NCBI RefSeq assembly: GCF_000422885.1 | Contig: NZ_AUGX01000001.1 | Span: 249,238-313,237, forward strand | Direction: 5' to 3' | DNA length: 64,000 bases | Origin: Ottowia thiooxydans DSM 14619 | Lineage (GTDB): Bacteria > Pseudomonadota > Gammaproteobacteria > Burkholderiales > Burkholderiaceae_C | Shown here: positions 1 through 7,930 of the stretch, piece after piece | Layout: every line of letters starts with the position of its first letter | Position numbering within the stretch: the stretch's first letter is position 1 | Program-made: the position numbers and the translations under genes | The notes under the pieces: model-generated | The model's database searches: none | What the model saw: the letters and a program-made list of their open reading frames with translations, nothing else | What the model was told of the DNA's origin: nothing

Positions 1-718
1 CGACGCCCCAGCCCAGGATGCCCAGGCCGTTGATCATGGTGGTGTGTGAGTCGGGGCAGACGACGGAGTCAGGGTGATAGATGCCATTGGTGCAAGAGAC
101 TCCTGTGGCGAGACGTTCCAGGTTGACTTGATGGCAGATGCCAATTCCTGGCGCGACCACGTTGACTCCGCGAAACGCACGCTCGCCCCACTTCAAGAAC
201 ATGAAGCGCTCGGCATTGCGCTCGAATTCAGTGGACATGTTGAGTGCCAGCGCCTGCTTGTTGCCCTGGTGATCAACTTGCACCGAATGGTCTACGACCA
301 GGTCCACAGGAACCTGCGGCTCTATAAGCGAGGCAGGCCAACCGTTGGCCTGAGCGGTATCCCGCATGGCTGCCAAATCTGCGATCAACGGAACGCCGTT
401 GAGATCCTGCAACAAGATCCTTGCCGGGACAAACGGTAGCTCTTGGGTTCGCGCGCCAGTGGGTGTCCAGCCACACAACGCACGGACATGCTCGGGAAGC
501 ACACGAATGCCGTCGCAGTGGCGTAGCATGGTCTCAAGCAGCATTCGAAGTGACACCGGCAAGCGTTCAATATGGCCCAGCCCCTGGTCCTGAAGCGCTG
601 CCAGGAGATGCATCTGACCTCCGGGCTCGGTTCCGGGGACCGAGAGCGGCCGAAGTGTGTTGAACGGGTCTACGAGCCGTTCGAGAGGACTCGTGGGTAG
701 TTTTTGTTGGGTAGTCAC
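1..718 (-). CDS. acnA: Aconitate hydratase (AcnA family), N-terminal part; cut by window edge
   Basis: Reading leftward from a GTG at 716-718, the frame stays open for 239 codons to the window edge. It gives an aconitase N-terminus with the stretches ARILLQDLNGVPLIADLAAM, DLVVDHSV, FLKWGERAF, GICHQVNLE and DSHTTMINGLG, all typical of the AcnA/IRP1 type (citrate to isocitrate through a [4Fe-4S] cluster). The cluster cysteines lie beyond the edge. A GGAGG sits 14 bases before the GTG, a long spacing, so the start is tentative. The usual VGTDSHT reads VCPDSHT here. Aconitase is certain; a specialised 2-methyl-aconitate role cannot be excluded. Confidence 0.88.
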   Translation of the reverse strand, partial: MTTQQKLPTSPLERLVDPFNTLRPLSVPGTEPGGQMHLLAALQDQGLGHIERLPVSLRMLLETMLRHCDGIRVLPEHVRALCGWTPTGARTQELPFVPARILLQDLNGVPLIADLAAMRDTAQANGWPASLIEPQVPVDLVVDHSVQVDHQGNKQALALNMSTEFERNAERFMFLKWGERAFRGVNVVAPGIGICHQVNLERLATGVSCTNGIYHPDSVVCPDSHTTMINGLGILGWGV

Positions 719-794
719 ACTACGAGAATAGTCCTCCACTCAAAGGAAATCTATTACGAATATTTGGGGTGATACTAAAGAAAAATTATGGATT

Positions 795-1676
795 TCAGCG
801 TTTGGTCAGCTTTCTCAGCTCCACCAAAAAGTCCTCTGTGGCGCGCGATCGCACCTGACCGTAGGGCGTCACGGCAACCACCACGAGTTGCTGCTTCGGA
901 CGCAGGGGGCGCGCAACCAGTCCGGCCGGGCGCATGGCAGCAAAGTAAAACGGCTCGACAATCCCAATGCCGGCGCCGCACTGCACCAATCGAATAGCGG
1001 TTAGCGTCTGCCCAACCTGCACGCCGATGTTGGGTACATGGCCCGAGCCGGAAAAGAGACGGTCTACCTTGCCGCGCAGGTTGTCCTGCGGGTCGTAGGT
1101 AACCAAGGATTCATGGGCCAAATCGGCAGGTGAAATCGTCTTTTTGCTTGCGAGGGGGTGCGCTTCAGGGAGCACACACATGAGCTCACCGGTAGTCACC
1201 TGTTCCACTTCTACCCCGTCGTGAGCCACCGGGCCATAGCAGACACCCACATCGAACTCGCGCGCAGCTACTCGGGCAATGAGTTCTGGAGTTTGGAGGG
1301 CTTGAAGCGTCACACAGACTTCAGGGCTTGCGCTTCGAATATGTGCGATGGCGTTCACCAGATGGCCCGTAGCCAGTGCCAATGTGCCTGCAACGGCAAG
1401 TTCGCCGCTTCGACCAGACGCCAGCGCCTTCGCGCGACGCGTGACGTGCTCGACACCGAGAAACACGGCGCGGATATCGGGAAACAAGCGCTCCACCTCA
1501 GGTGTGGGTTTCAGGCGTCCTCCAGCTCTTACGAACAGCGCGACGCCGAGCTGCGCTTCGCAATGCTGAAGTATGGTGCTGACCGAAGGCTGGGACACGT
1601 GCAGCAGCCTGGCTGCTTGCGTGATGGATCCCGTCTGGAGGATCGCGTGGAGAACTTCAAGTTGTCGGAGCTTCAT
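795..1676 (-). CDS. LysR-family transcriptional regulator
   Basis: This 293-residue protein has the LysR layout. An N-terminal winged helix-turn-helix (about residues 1-60, with TGSITQAARLLHVSQPSVS as recognition region) precedes a two-lobed effector domain. The N-terminus MKLRQLEVLHAIL is a normal LysR start. It lies 77 bases from the truncated aconitase and 43 bases from the next LysR gene, all leftward, and faces away from the catabolic run that begins at 2746. It may sense an intermediate of that cluster or control aconitase. The sequence does not identify the effector. Confidence 0.93.
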   Translation of the reverse strand: MKLRQLEVLHAILQTGSITQAARLLHVSQPSVSTILQHCEAQLGVALFVRAGGRLKPTPEVERLFPDIRAVFLGVEHVTRRAKALASGRSGELAVAGTLALATGHLVNAIAHIRSASPEVCVTLQALQTPELIARVAAREFDVGVCYGPVAHDGVEVEQVTTGELMCVLPEAHPLASKKTISPADLAHESLVTYDPQDNLRGKVDRLFSGSGHVPNIGVQVGQTLTAIRLVQCGAGIGIVEPFYFAAMRPAGLVARPLRPKQQLVVVAVTPYGQVRSRATEDFLVELRKLTKR

Positions 1677-1719
1677 AAGTTGCGGTTAGTTCGAGGATGA
1701 GGCCAAAACACTGAACGCT

Positions 1720-2655
1720 TCATGAAATCTCGTCTTGTTTGTTGAACAACTCGTGCATCGTTTCGCGAAACCATTTGCTCGCCGCATCATCGTGGAAGCG
1801 CTTATGCCAGTGCTGCCGTAAGCGAAACGTCGGTGACTTGAACGGCAGTGGATGTACTTCCAAGTCCTGCGACTTGTGGAAGAGCTGAACCACTTCCCGG
1901 GGCACGATAGCAATAAGGTCGGTTTGCGAAACAATCTCAAGAAGGCTCATGAAGCGCGAGACCTTGAGCGGAACGTAACGCTCAAGCTTGCGTTCCGCCA
2001 TATGTCGCAAAATGATCTCGCCGCTGCGGCCCGGTGTTGCGACATCCACCTGTGGCGCGCTCAGAAAGCGGCTCATGGTGAGTTTGCCGTTGACGTGAGG
2101 ATGGCCGGATCTGCTGATCACCACGAAGTGACTGGTGAAAAGTGCTTGCTGGATGAAGTCGGCGCCGATCAGATCGGGGTAGTGGCCCATCGCCAGATCG
2201 ATTTCTCCGGATGCCAATTGTTGTTCCAGAGCTTCGGGCGTGGGAGAGGCCACGCGCACCCGCAACCGAGGGCCAAACTTTTGGAGCGCCCCCACGATGC
2301 GGGGTACGAAGAAGGCTTCACCCACGTCACTTGTGGCAATGCAGAACTCCCGTTGAGACTTCGTGGGATCGAAGTTTGACGAACTCAAGAGGTCGGTGCG
2401 GATGCGCATCAGGACGTCGCGCACGGTGTCCTCCATAGCGAGAGCGCGCGGCGTGGGCTCCATACCCGAACTCACATGGACGAACAGTGGGTCCTCGAAG
2501 GCGAGGCGCATGCGCCGCAAGGCATAGCTTGCGGCGGGTTGACTCAGACCCAACTCTTTCCCGGCTGCCGTGACATTTCGGTGGCGCAGCAATGCCTCGA
2601 AGACGACCAGGAGGTTGAGGTCGAGTTGCCTGTTATCTATTATTTGGATCGTCAC
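1720..2655 (-). CDS. LysR-family regulator, NahR/NodD-like
   Basis: This is a LysR regulator of the NahR/NodD/LinR type. RQLDLNLLVVFEALLRHRNV leads into a helix-turn-helix with LSQPAASYALRRMR, followed by an effector domain. The frame is open up to an ATG at 2700, but that start has no ribosome binding site. A GTG at 2655 has GGAG six bases upstream and gives the usual length (311 aa), so I prefer it. The gene is divergent from the gentisate-pathway genes starting at 2746. NahR-type proteins activate aromatic catabolism, so it is the best candidate activator of that run. Confidence 0.9.
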   Translation of the reverse strand: MTIQIIDNRQLDLNLLVVFEALLRHRNVTAAGKELGLSQPAASYALRRMRLAFEDPLFVHVSSGMEPTPRALAMEDTVRDVLMRIRTDLLSSSNFDPTKSQREFCIATSDVGEAFFVPRIVGALQKFGPRLRVRVASPTPEALEQQLASGEIDLAMGHYPDLIGADFIQQALFTSHFVVISRSGHPHVNGKLTMSRFLSAPQVDVATPGRSGEIILRHMAERKLERYVPLKVSRFMSLLEIVSQTDLIAIVPREVVQLFHKSQDLEVHPLPFKSPTFRLRQHWHKRFHDDAASKWFRETMHELFNKQDEIS

Positions 2656-2679
2656 TATAAGCTCCATGTAATTGACGAA

Positions 2680-2699
2680 TGATCCAGCAAACTTGATCA
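2680..2699. promoter_or_regulatory. Possible LysR binding site in divergent promoter region
   Basis: The inverted repeat TGATC-N10-GATCA lies between the preferred LysR start (2655) and the flavoprotein start (2746). LysR proteins bind imperfect dyads with a T-N11-A core in such divergent gaps. The arms are only five bases long, so this is a weak candidate. Confidence 0.3.
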
Positions 2700-2745
2700 T
2701 CAGGCAACCAGTTTCCCGCTGCGTATATCAACAAACGGAGATTCC

Positions 2746-3993
2746 TTGAAAGCCGCGAAAGACAAACCAGTGATCGTTGCCGGTGGTGGCCTAGGTGGGC
2801 TCAGCGTGGCCCTCGCCCTGGGCCAGGCCGGGCATTGCGTTCAGGTACTTGAGCAAGCGCCAGAGATCGCACCGATCGGCTATGGCATCCAGTTGGGGCC
2901 CAACGTGCTGAAAGCTTTCAGCCAACTCGGGCTGGCTTCCATCGTCAAGGCAGCATGTGATTACCCGCAGTCTCTGGTGATGCCAGACGCTGAAAGCGGC
3001 GACGTGCTGCTGCGCATCCCGCTAAACGGAGAGGCGTACATCCAGCGATTTGGTGAGCCCTACATTGTCATCCACCGTTCGGCGATCCACGACATCCTGC
3101 TCGAAGCCTGCAGCAGACAAGAAGGAGTTGAGTTGATAGTCAACTCGCAGGTCGACAATTTCCGTGACGAAGGCGAAGACGGGGTGTCCGTTACAACCAC
3201 AGATGGGCGGCGATTCGAGGGCAGTGCACTGATCGGTGCGGATGGCGTCAAGAGTCGCATCCGCGCGTTGATTCAAGGTGAGACAGCCCCTCGCGATACA
3301 GGCTACGTAGCGCACCGTACGGTGATGCCGATGTCGCAAACGCCTGCTGGCCTGCCGCACTTGCAAGATGTGGTGTTGTGGTCTGGACCGGGTTACCACG
3401 TGGTGCACTACCCACTTAATCAAGGAACAGTGTTCAATGCGGTCGCTGTTTTTCGAAATCCTGCGCCAGGGGTAGAAGACCCAAAACAGTATGTCGCCCA
3501 AGTCCAGCAGGTTTATGGCGCAGCACATCCTTCGCTGAAGAAGGTGATTGAGCTGATGGACTTGCAAAAGCGATGGCCATTAGCAGACCGCGATCCATTC
3601 CGCACGTGGAGTTGCGGGCGCGTCACGCTGCTAGGCGATGCCGTTCATCCGACTTTACAGTCGTATGGGCAAGGTGCCGGGATGGCCGTTGAGGATGCTG
3701 TTTGCTTGGCCGGATTGGTGAACGACAGCGGCGGTGATTTTGAGAAGGCCTTTGCGGAGTACCCGAAGCGAAGGCTCGTTCGTAGCGCGCGCATTCAGCT
3801 TGGTTCACGCCACCTTTGGGAGTTCTACCACGCTGAAGGCATTGCCCGGGAAGTACGCAATGCCGAACTGAAAGAGCGCACGGATCAGAGCTTCTACGAC
3901 TGTCTATCCTGGATCTGGGATGGTGATCCGATGTCAGGAATGCCCTTGACTGTGCAGAAGTCTGATGGCCGTTCGGCGGAGGCTCTTGCATGA
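2746..3993 (+). CDS. FAD-dependent aromatic monooxygenase, probable 3-hydroxybenzoate 6-hydroxylase
   Basis: This 415-residue class A flavoprotein hydroxylase has the FAD dinucleotide motif at G13-x-G-x-x-G18 with the acidic E36. It also has the IGADGVKS motif near 163-170 and the FAD-ribityl GDAVHP motif at 297-302. Overall pattern and length match 3-hydroxybenzoate 6-monooxygenases (NagX/MhbM/XlnD type), which convert 3-hydroxybenzoate plus NAD(P)H and O2 to gentisate. Salicylate hydroxylase is the main alternative, but the next gene is gentisate dioxygenase, which supports the gentisate-forming assignment. The start is TTG with GGAG five bases upstream. The last four bases overlap the next gene (ATGA), suggesting coupled translation. 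Confidence 0.85.
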   Translation: MKAAKDKPVIVAGGGLGGLSVALALGQAGHCVQVLEQAPEIAPIGYGIQLGPNVLKAFSQLGLASIVKAACDYPQSLVMPDAESGDVLLRIPLNGEAYIQRFGEPYIVIHRSAIHDILLEACSRQEGVELIVNSQVDNFRDEGEDGVSVTTTDGRRFEGSALIGADGVKSRIRALIQGETAPRDTGYVAHRTVMPMSQTPAGLPHLQDVVLWSGPGYHVVHYPLNQGTVFNAVAVFRNPAPGVEDPKQYVAQVQQVYGAAHPSLKKVIELMDLQKRWPLADRDPFRTWSCGRVTLLGDAVHPTLQSYGQGAGMAVEDAVCLAGLVNDSGGDFEKAFAEYPKRRLVRSARIQLGSRHLWEFYHAEGIAREVRNAELKERTDQSFYDCLSWIWDGDPMSGMPLTVQKSDGRSAEALA

Positions 3994-5027
3994 CGACCAC
4001 CGGCATTGCACCTGACCGCTTCAGACAGCAGTTGTCGGCGCTGAATGCGGCACCGCTCTGGGATGTGCTGGCCACCCTGGTTCCTCCGCAACCCCGGAGC
4101 AACGCAGTGCCAAATGTATGGCGCTGGGCTCAGTTGCGGCCACAGCTATTGGCTGCTGGTGAACTCATCAGTGCCGAAGAAGCGGAACGCCGGGTTCTGA
4201 TGTTGTGCAACCCCGGAATTGTTGGGCGCCGTCAGGTCACTGACACGCTTTATGCCGGACTGCAACTTATTCATCCAGGTGAGTCAGCCAGAGCCCACCG
4301 GCACAGTCAGTCAGCACTGAGGTTTGTTCTGGAAGGCGAGGGCGGCTTCACCTCTGTCGATGGCCTGCGCGCCGATATGCGACGGGGGGACTTCATCGTG
4401 ACGCCCTCCTGGAAATGGCACGATCACGGTAACGATGGCGATGGTCCGGTCATGTGGCTGGATGGACTGGACGTACCACTGGTCAGTTTTTTGCAGGCAG
4501 GGTTTCGGGAAGAGCACGAAGCCGTTCGATTTCCCGCTCGCGGTAGTGCCGAGCAGGTGTTCCACCGCTACGGCAACGGGCTGCTTCCGCTGGAGCGCCG
4601 AGATGCGGGCTCAACTTCTCCCATCTTTAGCTATCCCTACGAGCGCACGCGCGAATCGTTGGAGCAACTGGTCAGCGCGGGGGAAATTGATGAGTACCGA
4701 GGAGCGGTGGTGCGTTATGCCAATCCGCTGAATGGCGATTGGGCAATGCCTTCAATCGGGGCATGGATGCAATGTTTACCGAAGCGCTGGAAGCCGCTCC
4801 ATACACGTTCTACCGATAGCGTTGTGCTGACTGTTGTCGAGGGAACGCCCACCATCGAAATTGATGGTGAGGTGCCGGTCTTGCTTCAACCCAACGATGT
4901 TTTTGTGGTGCCTGGATGGCGGCGCTGGCGAGCTCTCGCAGGAGACACAGAGGATGCGGTGATATTCGCGTACTCGGACCGCCCCGTGCATGAGAAGCTA
5001 GGTTTGTATCGCGAACAACTCGGATAA
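3990..5027 (+). CDS. Gentisate 1,2-dioxygenase
   Basis: This 345-residue bicupin protein opens the gentisate ring between C1 and C2 to give maleylpyruvate, using Fe(II) and O2. The N-terminal cupin shows the metal ligands H103, H105 and H144 (motifs AHRHS and WKWHDHGNDG), at the spacing expected for gentisate dioxygenases. A second degenerate cupin lies around 265-335. It overlaps the 3-hydroxybenzoate hydroxylase gene by four bases and is followed 25 bases later by an FAH-family hydrolase. Salicylate dioxygenases belong to the same family, but the adjacent hydroxylase favours gentisate. Confidence 0.92.
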   Translation: MTTTGIAPDRFRQQLSALNAAPLWDVLATLVPPQPRSNAVPNVWRWAQLRPQLLAAGELISAEEAERRVLMLCNPGIVGRRQVTDTLYAGLQLIHPGESARAHRHSQSALRFVLEGEGGFTSVDGLRADMRRGDFIVTPSWKWHDHGNDGDGPVMWLDGLDVPLVSFLQAGFREEHEAVRFPARGSAEQVFHRYGNGLLPLERRDAGSTSPIFSYPYERTRESLEQLVSAGEIDEYRGAVVRYANPLNGDWAMPSIGAWMQCLPKRWKPLHTRSTDSVVLTVVEGTPTIEIDGEVPVLLQPNDVFVVPGWRRWRALAGDTEDAVIFAYSDRPVHEKLGLYREQLG

Positions 5028-5052
5028 ATAATTTAGAAAAGGAACTTGGTTC

Positions 5053-5907
5053 ATGAAAGTCTGTCGTTTCAATGAAAACCGCATCGGTATTATTAAAGAC
5101 AACGAGGTCTATGACATTACGCCGCTGTTTGATCGCTTCGGAAAGCCCGGTTGGCCTTACCCTGCGTATGACTGGATCATTGGGAATTTTGGTGAAATTC
5201 GCAATGAGATTGATGGATTTTTGCCTTCAGTTAAGGCACTTGCCTTGGCCGATGTCACATTACGCGCGCCGGTAGCAAATCCTGGGAAAATCATTGGCGC
5301 GCCGGTGAATTACAAGGATCATATCGATGAAGCGAATATAGATAAGCAGATCAACCACGGTAAGCAATACACCTCCATGGATAAGTTGGGGTTGTTCATT
5401 AAAGCTCCAACTTCGCTGTTGGGGCCAGATGGTGTGGTGCAAATTCCGTTCGCCGATAGAAGAACAGACCATGAGGTCGAGCTGGGTGTCATCATTGGAA
5501 AGCAATGCCGCAGGGTTTCTCGTGACCAAGCGCTTGACTACGTTTTTGGGTATTGCATTGCACTTGACATGACGGTGCGTGGTCCTGAGTTTCCGGGATT
5601 TAGAAAGTCAGCAGATACATTCGGGGTAATAGGCCCCTGGATCACGACTGCTGACGAAATTCAAGATCCTAATGCCTTGGATTTTTCGATTTCAGTTAAC
5701 GGTGAAGTTCGGCAAAAATCAAATACAAGTTATCTGATTTTCAATGTTCAACATTTGATTGAATACGCGTCAGCAATGTATACGCTGATGCCTGGAGATG
5801 TCATCATGACGGGCACCCCAGCTGGAGTGAGTCCGGTGCAGCCGGGTGACCGTATGTTGTCCGTTATTCAGGGGCTGGGGGAAATGTCGATCGACATTGC
5901 AAATTAA
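5053..5907 (+). CDS. FAH-family hydrolase, probable maleylpyruvate/fumarylpyruvate hydrolase
   Basis: This 284-residue fumarylacetoacetate-hydrolase-fold protein has the family blocks IGAPVNYKDH (81-90), HEVELGVIIG (140-149, with metal-binding E141 and E143), a downstream acidic residue at D172 and IMTGTPAGVSPVQPGD near the C-terminus. After gentisate cleavage it would split maleylpyruvate directly, or fumarylpyruvate after isomerisation, to pyruvate and maleate or fumarate. No maleylpyruvate isomerase is seen in the window. The gene is strikingly AT-rich beside its neighbours: 18 G/C of 60 bases at 5701-5760. This suggests separate acquisition. Confidence 0.86.
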   Translation: MKVCRFNENRIGIIKDNEVYDITPLFDRFGKPGWPYPAYDWIIGNFGEIRNEIDGFLPSVKALALADVTLRAPVANPGKIIGAPVNYKDHIDEANIDKQINHGKQYTSMDKLGLFIKAPTSLLGPDGVVQIPFADRRTDHEVELGVIIGKQCRRVSRDQALDYVFGYCIALDMTVRGPEFPGFRKSADTFGVIGPWITTADEIQDPNALDFSISVNGEVRQKSNTSYLIFNVQHLIEYASAMYTLMPGDVIMTGTPAGVSPVQPGDRMLSVIQGLGEMSIDIAN

Positions 5908-5948
5908 TAAATAATCGATAAATTTTCTGAGCTTCAGGAGACAATGTA

Positions 5949-6950
5949 ATGAATCGATCAAATCAAAAACAGCACGTAATTCGGCGTCGGGTTGTACTAT
6001 CCGCCGCACTTTCGGCCGCTTTGGGGTCCGCGGGTCTGGTCCACGCAAATACGAAGTACCCGTCGGGGCCAATCAGCGTTGTTGTGGGGGGGCCACCAGG
6101 CAGTTTGTCGGATACCTTGTCGCGCTTTTTTGCCCTGAAGCTCAGTGAAGCCTTATCAGAGAAGGTGTTTGTAGAAAACAAGCCAGGAGCGAATGGCATG
6201 TTGGCTGCAGGCGCAGTGGCCAAAGCGGCGCCAGATGGCCGTTCACTGTTCTTGACTCCGGACACCGTGATGGTGGTTAATCAGTTTGTCTACCAACGGT
6301 CTCCGTACAACGTGGAGACGGATTTCCAGCCAATTGCACTATTGGGGAAGGTGTCGGTCGTGCTGGTCACGCACCCGAAGAGCGGGATCAAAACCCTGGA
6401 CCAGTTGGTTCAGCGGGCCAAGTCCAAGCCCCAATCCGTAACCTATGCGTCTGGTGGCTCCGCGCACCCAACGCATTTGATCATGGCCATGACCGCTAAT
6501 CGTCTAGGTTTGCAGATGACCCATGTGCCTTACAAGGGCACATCCCCGGGCCTGCAAGGAGTGATGGCGGGTGATGTCGATGCCATGGTGATTGGTTCCG
6601 CCGAAGCAGTGCCTCTCATCGAAAGCGGGCGCTTGGTATTGCTTGCCGCCAGTGGACCTGGAGCGAAGGAGCGCTTCCCCACAGTTCCTTTGCTGAGGGA
6701 TGCGCACCGTGACCTTGACTTGACATCGTGGTTTGCGATTTTTGGCCCGGCTGGTCTTCCGCCCGAAACTGTGAGCACCTTGAACACCGAGTTGAATAAA
6801 GTTCTTCGCTCTCCGGAGGCTAAAGCGCGGTTGGCAGAGTTTCACATGTTGCCATTGCCTGGTGCTCCAGATGAGGTGCAAAAAATGATGCAAGCCGAGC
6901 GACTCAAGTACCGCGAACTTGTAGAGGCCATTGGCTTGAAAGTGGATTGA
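5949..6950 (+). CDS. Bug/TctC-family periplasmic substrate-binding protein
   Basis: This 333-residue extracytoplasmic binding protein belongs to the Bordetella uptake gene (tripartite tricarboxylate) family. An RRR-containing, alanine-rich signal peptide ends near VHA-NTKYPSG. The mature part has the family opening PISVVVGGPPG and the features VENKPGANG and THVPYKGTSPG. Family members bind carboxylates or aromatic acids. No TctA/TctB membrane partners are adjacent, which is common for orphan Bug proteins. Its place behind the gentisate genes suggests it binds their substrate. A 148-base AT-rich gap follows. Confidence 0.93.
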   Translation: MNRSNQKQHVIRRRVVLSAALSAALGSAGLVHANTKYPSGPISVVVGGPPGSLSDTLSRFFALKLSEALSEKVFVENKPGANGMLAAGAVAKAAPDGRSLFLTPDTVMVVNQFVYQRSPYNVETDFQPIALLGKVSVVLVTHPKSGIKTLDQLVQRAKSKPQSVTYASGGSAHPTHLIMAMTANRLGLQMTHVPYKGTSPGLQGVMAGDVDAMVIGSAEAVPLIESGRLVLLAASGPGAKERFPTVPLLRDAHRDLDLTSWFAIFGPAGLPPETVSTLNTELNKVLRSPEAKARLAEFHMLPLPGAPDEVQKMMQAERLKYRELVEAIGLKVD

Positions 6951-7098
6951 GTAATCGTTTTGAGTATCCGTTTGGTATGAATGGATGGCTGCCTTTTCTC
7001 TGAACGAACCGTTTTCTTCTCGTCTGGTGAAGATGTTGTATTGAAGTTCTGATATCAAAATGTCTTTGATTTTTTTCTAGAAATGAACAAGAGACTCA

Positions 7099-7896
7099 AT
7101 GAGCCAACCGCCCACATCAAACAGTAAAGACAAGCTCGTTCACTTCGATATGCGGGGCTCAGTTGCGGTCATTCGTCTGAGCCGGCCAGCCAAGCGTAAC
7201 GCGTTGAGCGACAAGCTCATCTTCGCTCTGCGCGACGTTTTCCAGAATCTACCGGCCGAAGCGCGCGCCGCCGTCATCCACGGCGAAGGCGAACATTTCT
7301 GTGCCGGCCTGGATTTATCTGAACTGCAGGAACGCGATGCAGGAGCAGGCGTACACCACTCACGCTCGTGGCATAACGCGCTAACCCAGGTGCAGGAAGG
7401 CCCGGTGCCGGTGATCGCCGCGTTGCACGGTGCGGTGGTGGGCGGGGGCTTGGAGTTGGCCAGTGCCTGCCACATCCGCGTGGCCGACGAGACCACATTT
7501 TTTGCACTCCCTGAAGGCACTCGTGGCATCTTTGTGGGTGGCGGCGGCTCGGTGCGCATCCCCAAGCTGATCGGTGTGGCGCGCATGACCGACATGATGC
7601 TGACCGGCCGTGTCTACAACGCTGCGGACGGCGAGCGTGTGGGCTTGGCGCAGTACCTTGTGCCCGCGGGCACGGCGCTGGACAAGGCACTGGCGCTGGC
7701 CACGCAAATTGCCACCAACGCGCCATTGACAAACTACGCGCTGATGCACGCACTGCCGCGCATCGCCGAGCAGTCTGCTGACCACGGCTTCTTTACTGAA
7801 GCGCTGATGGCCTCCATTGCCCAGGCCACACCTGAAGCCAAGGAGCGCGTGCGCGCATTCCTGGAAGGCAAGGCCGCCAAGGTGCAGAAGGGATGA
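7099..7896 (+). CDS. Enoyl-CoA hydratase/isomerase (crotonase family)
   Basis: This 265-residue crotonase-fold protein has oxyanion-hole segments HFCAGLDL (66-73) and GAVVGGGLEL (111-120). Both catalytic acid/base glutamates of hydratases appear present: E119 in GGGLEL and E139 in ALPEGTRG. The predicted role is hydration of the 2,3-double bond of an aryl-propenoyl-CoA to the 3-hydroxyacyl-CoA. Feruloyl-CoA hydratase/lyases are also crotonases, but the dehydrogenase and thiolase downstream suggest full beta-oxidation rather than retro-aldol cleavage. It is the first gene after an AT-rich 148-base gap and probably starts a transcription unit. Confidence 0.9.
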   Translation: MSQPPTSNSKDKLVHFDMRGSVAVIRLSRPAKRNALSDKLIFALRDVFQNLPAEARAAVIHGEGEHFCAGLDLSELQERDAGAGVHHSRSWHNALTQVQEGPVPVIAALHGAVVGGGLELASACHIRVADETTFFALPEGTRGIFVGGGGSVRIPKLIGVARMTDMMLTGRVYNAADGERVGLAQYLVPAGTALDKALALATQIATNAPLTNYALMHALPRIAEQSADHGFFTEALMASIAQATPEAKERVRAFLEGKAAKVQKG

Positions 7897-7930
7897 AGCC
7901 GGGTCAACGTAGAAAATTCCAGGAGACAAG

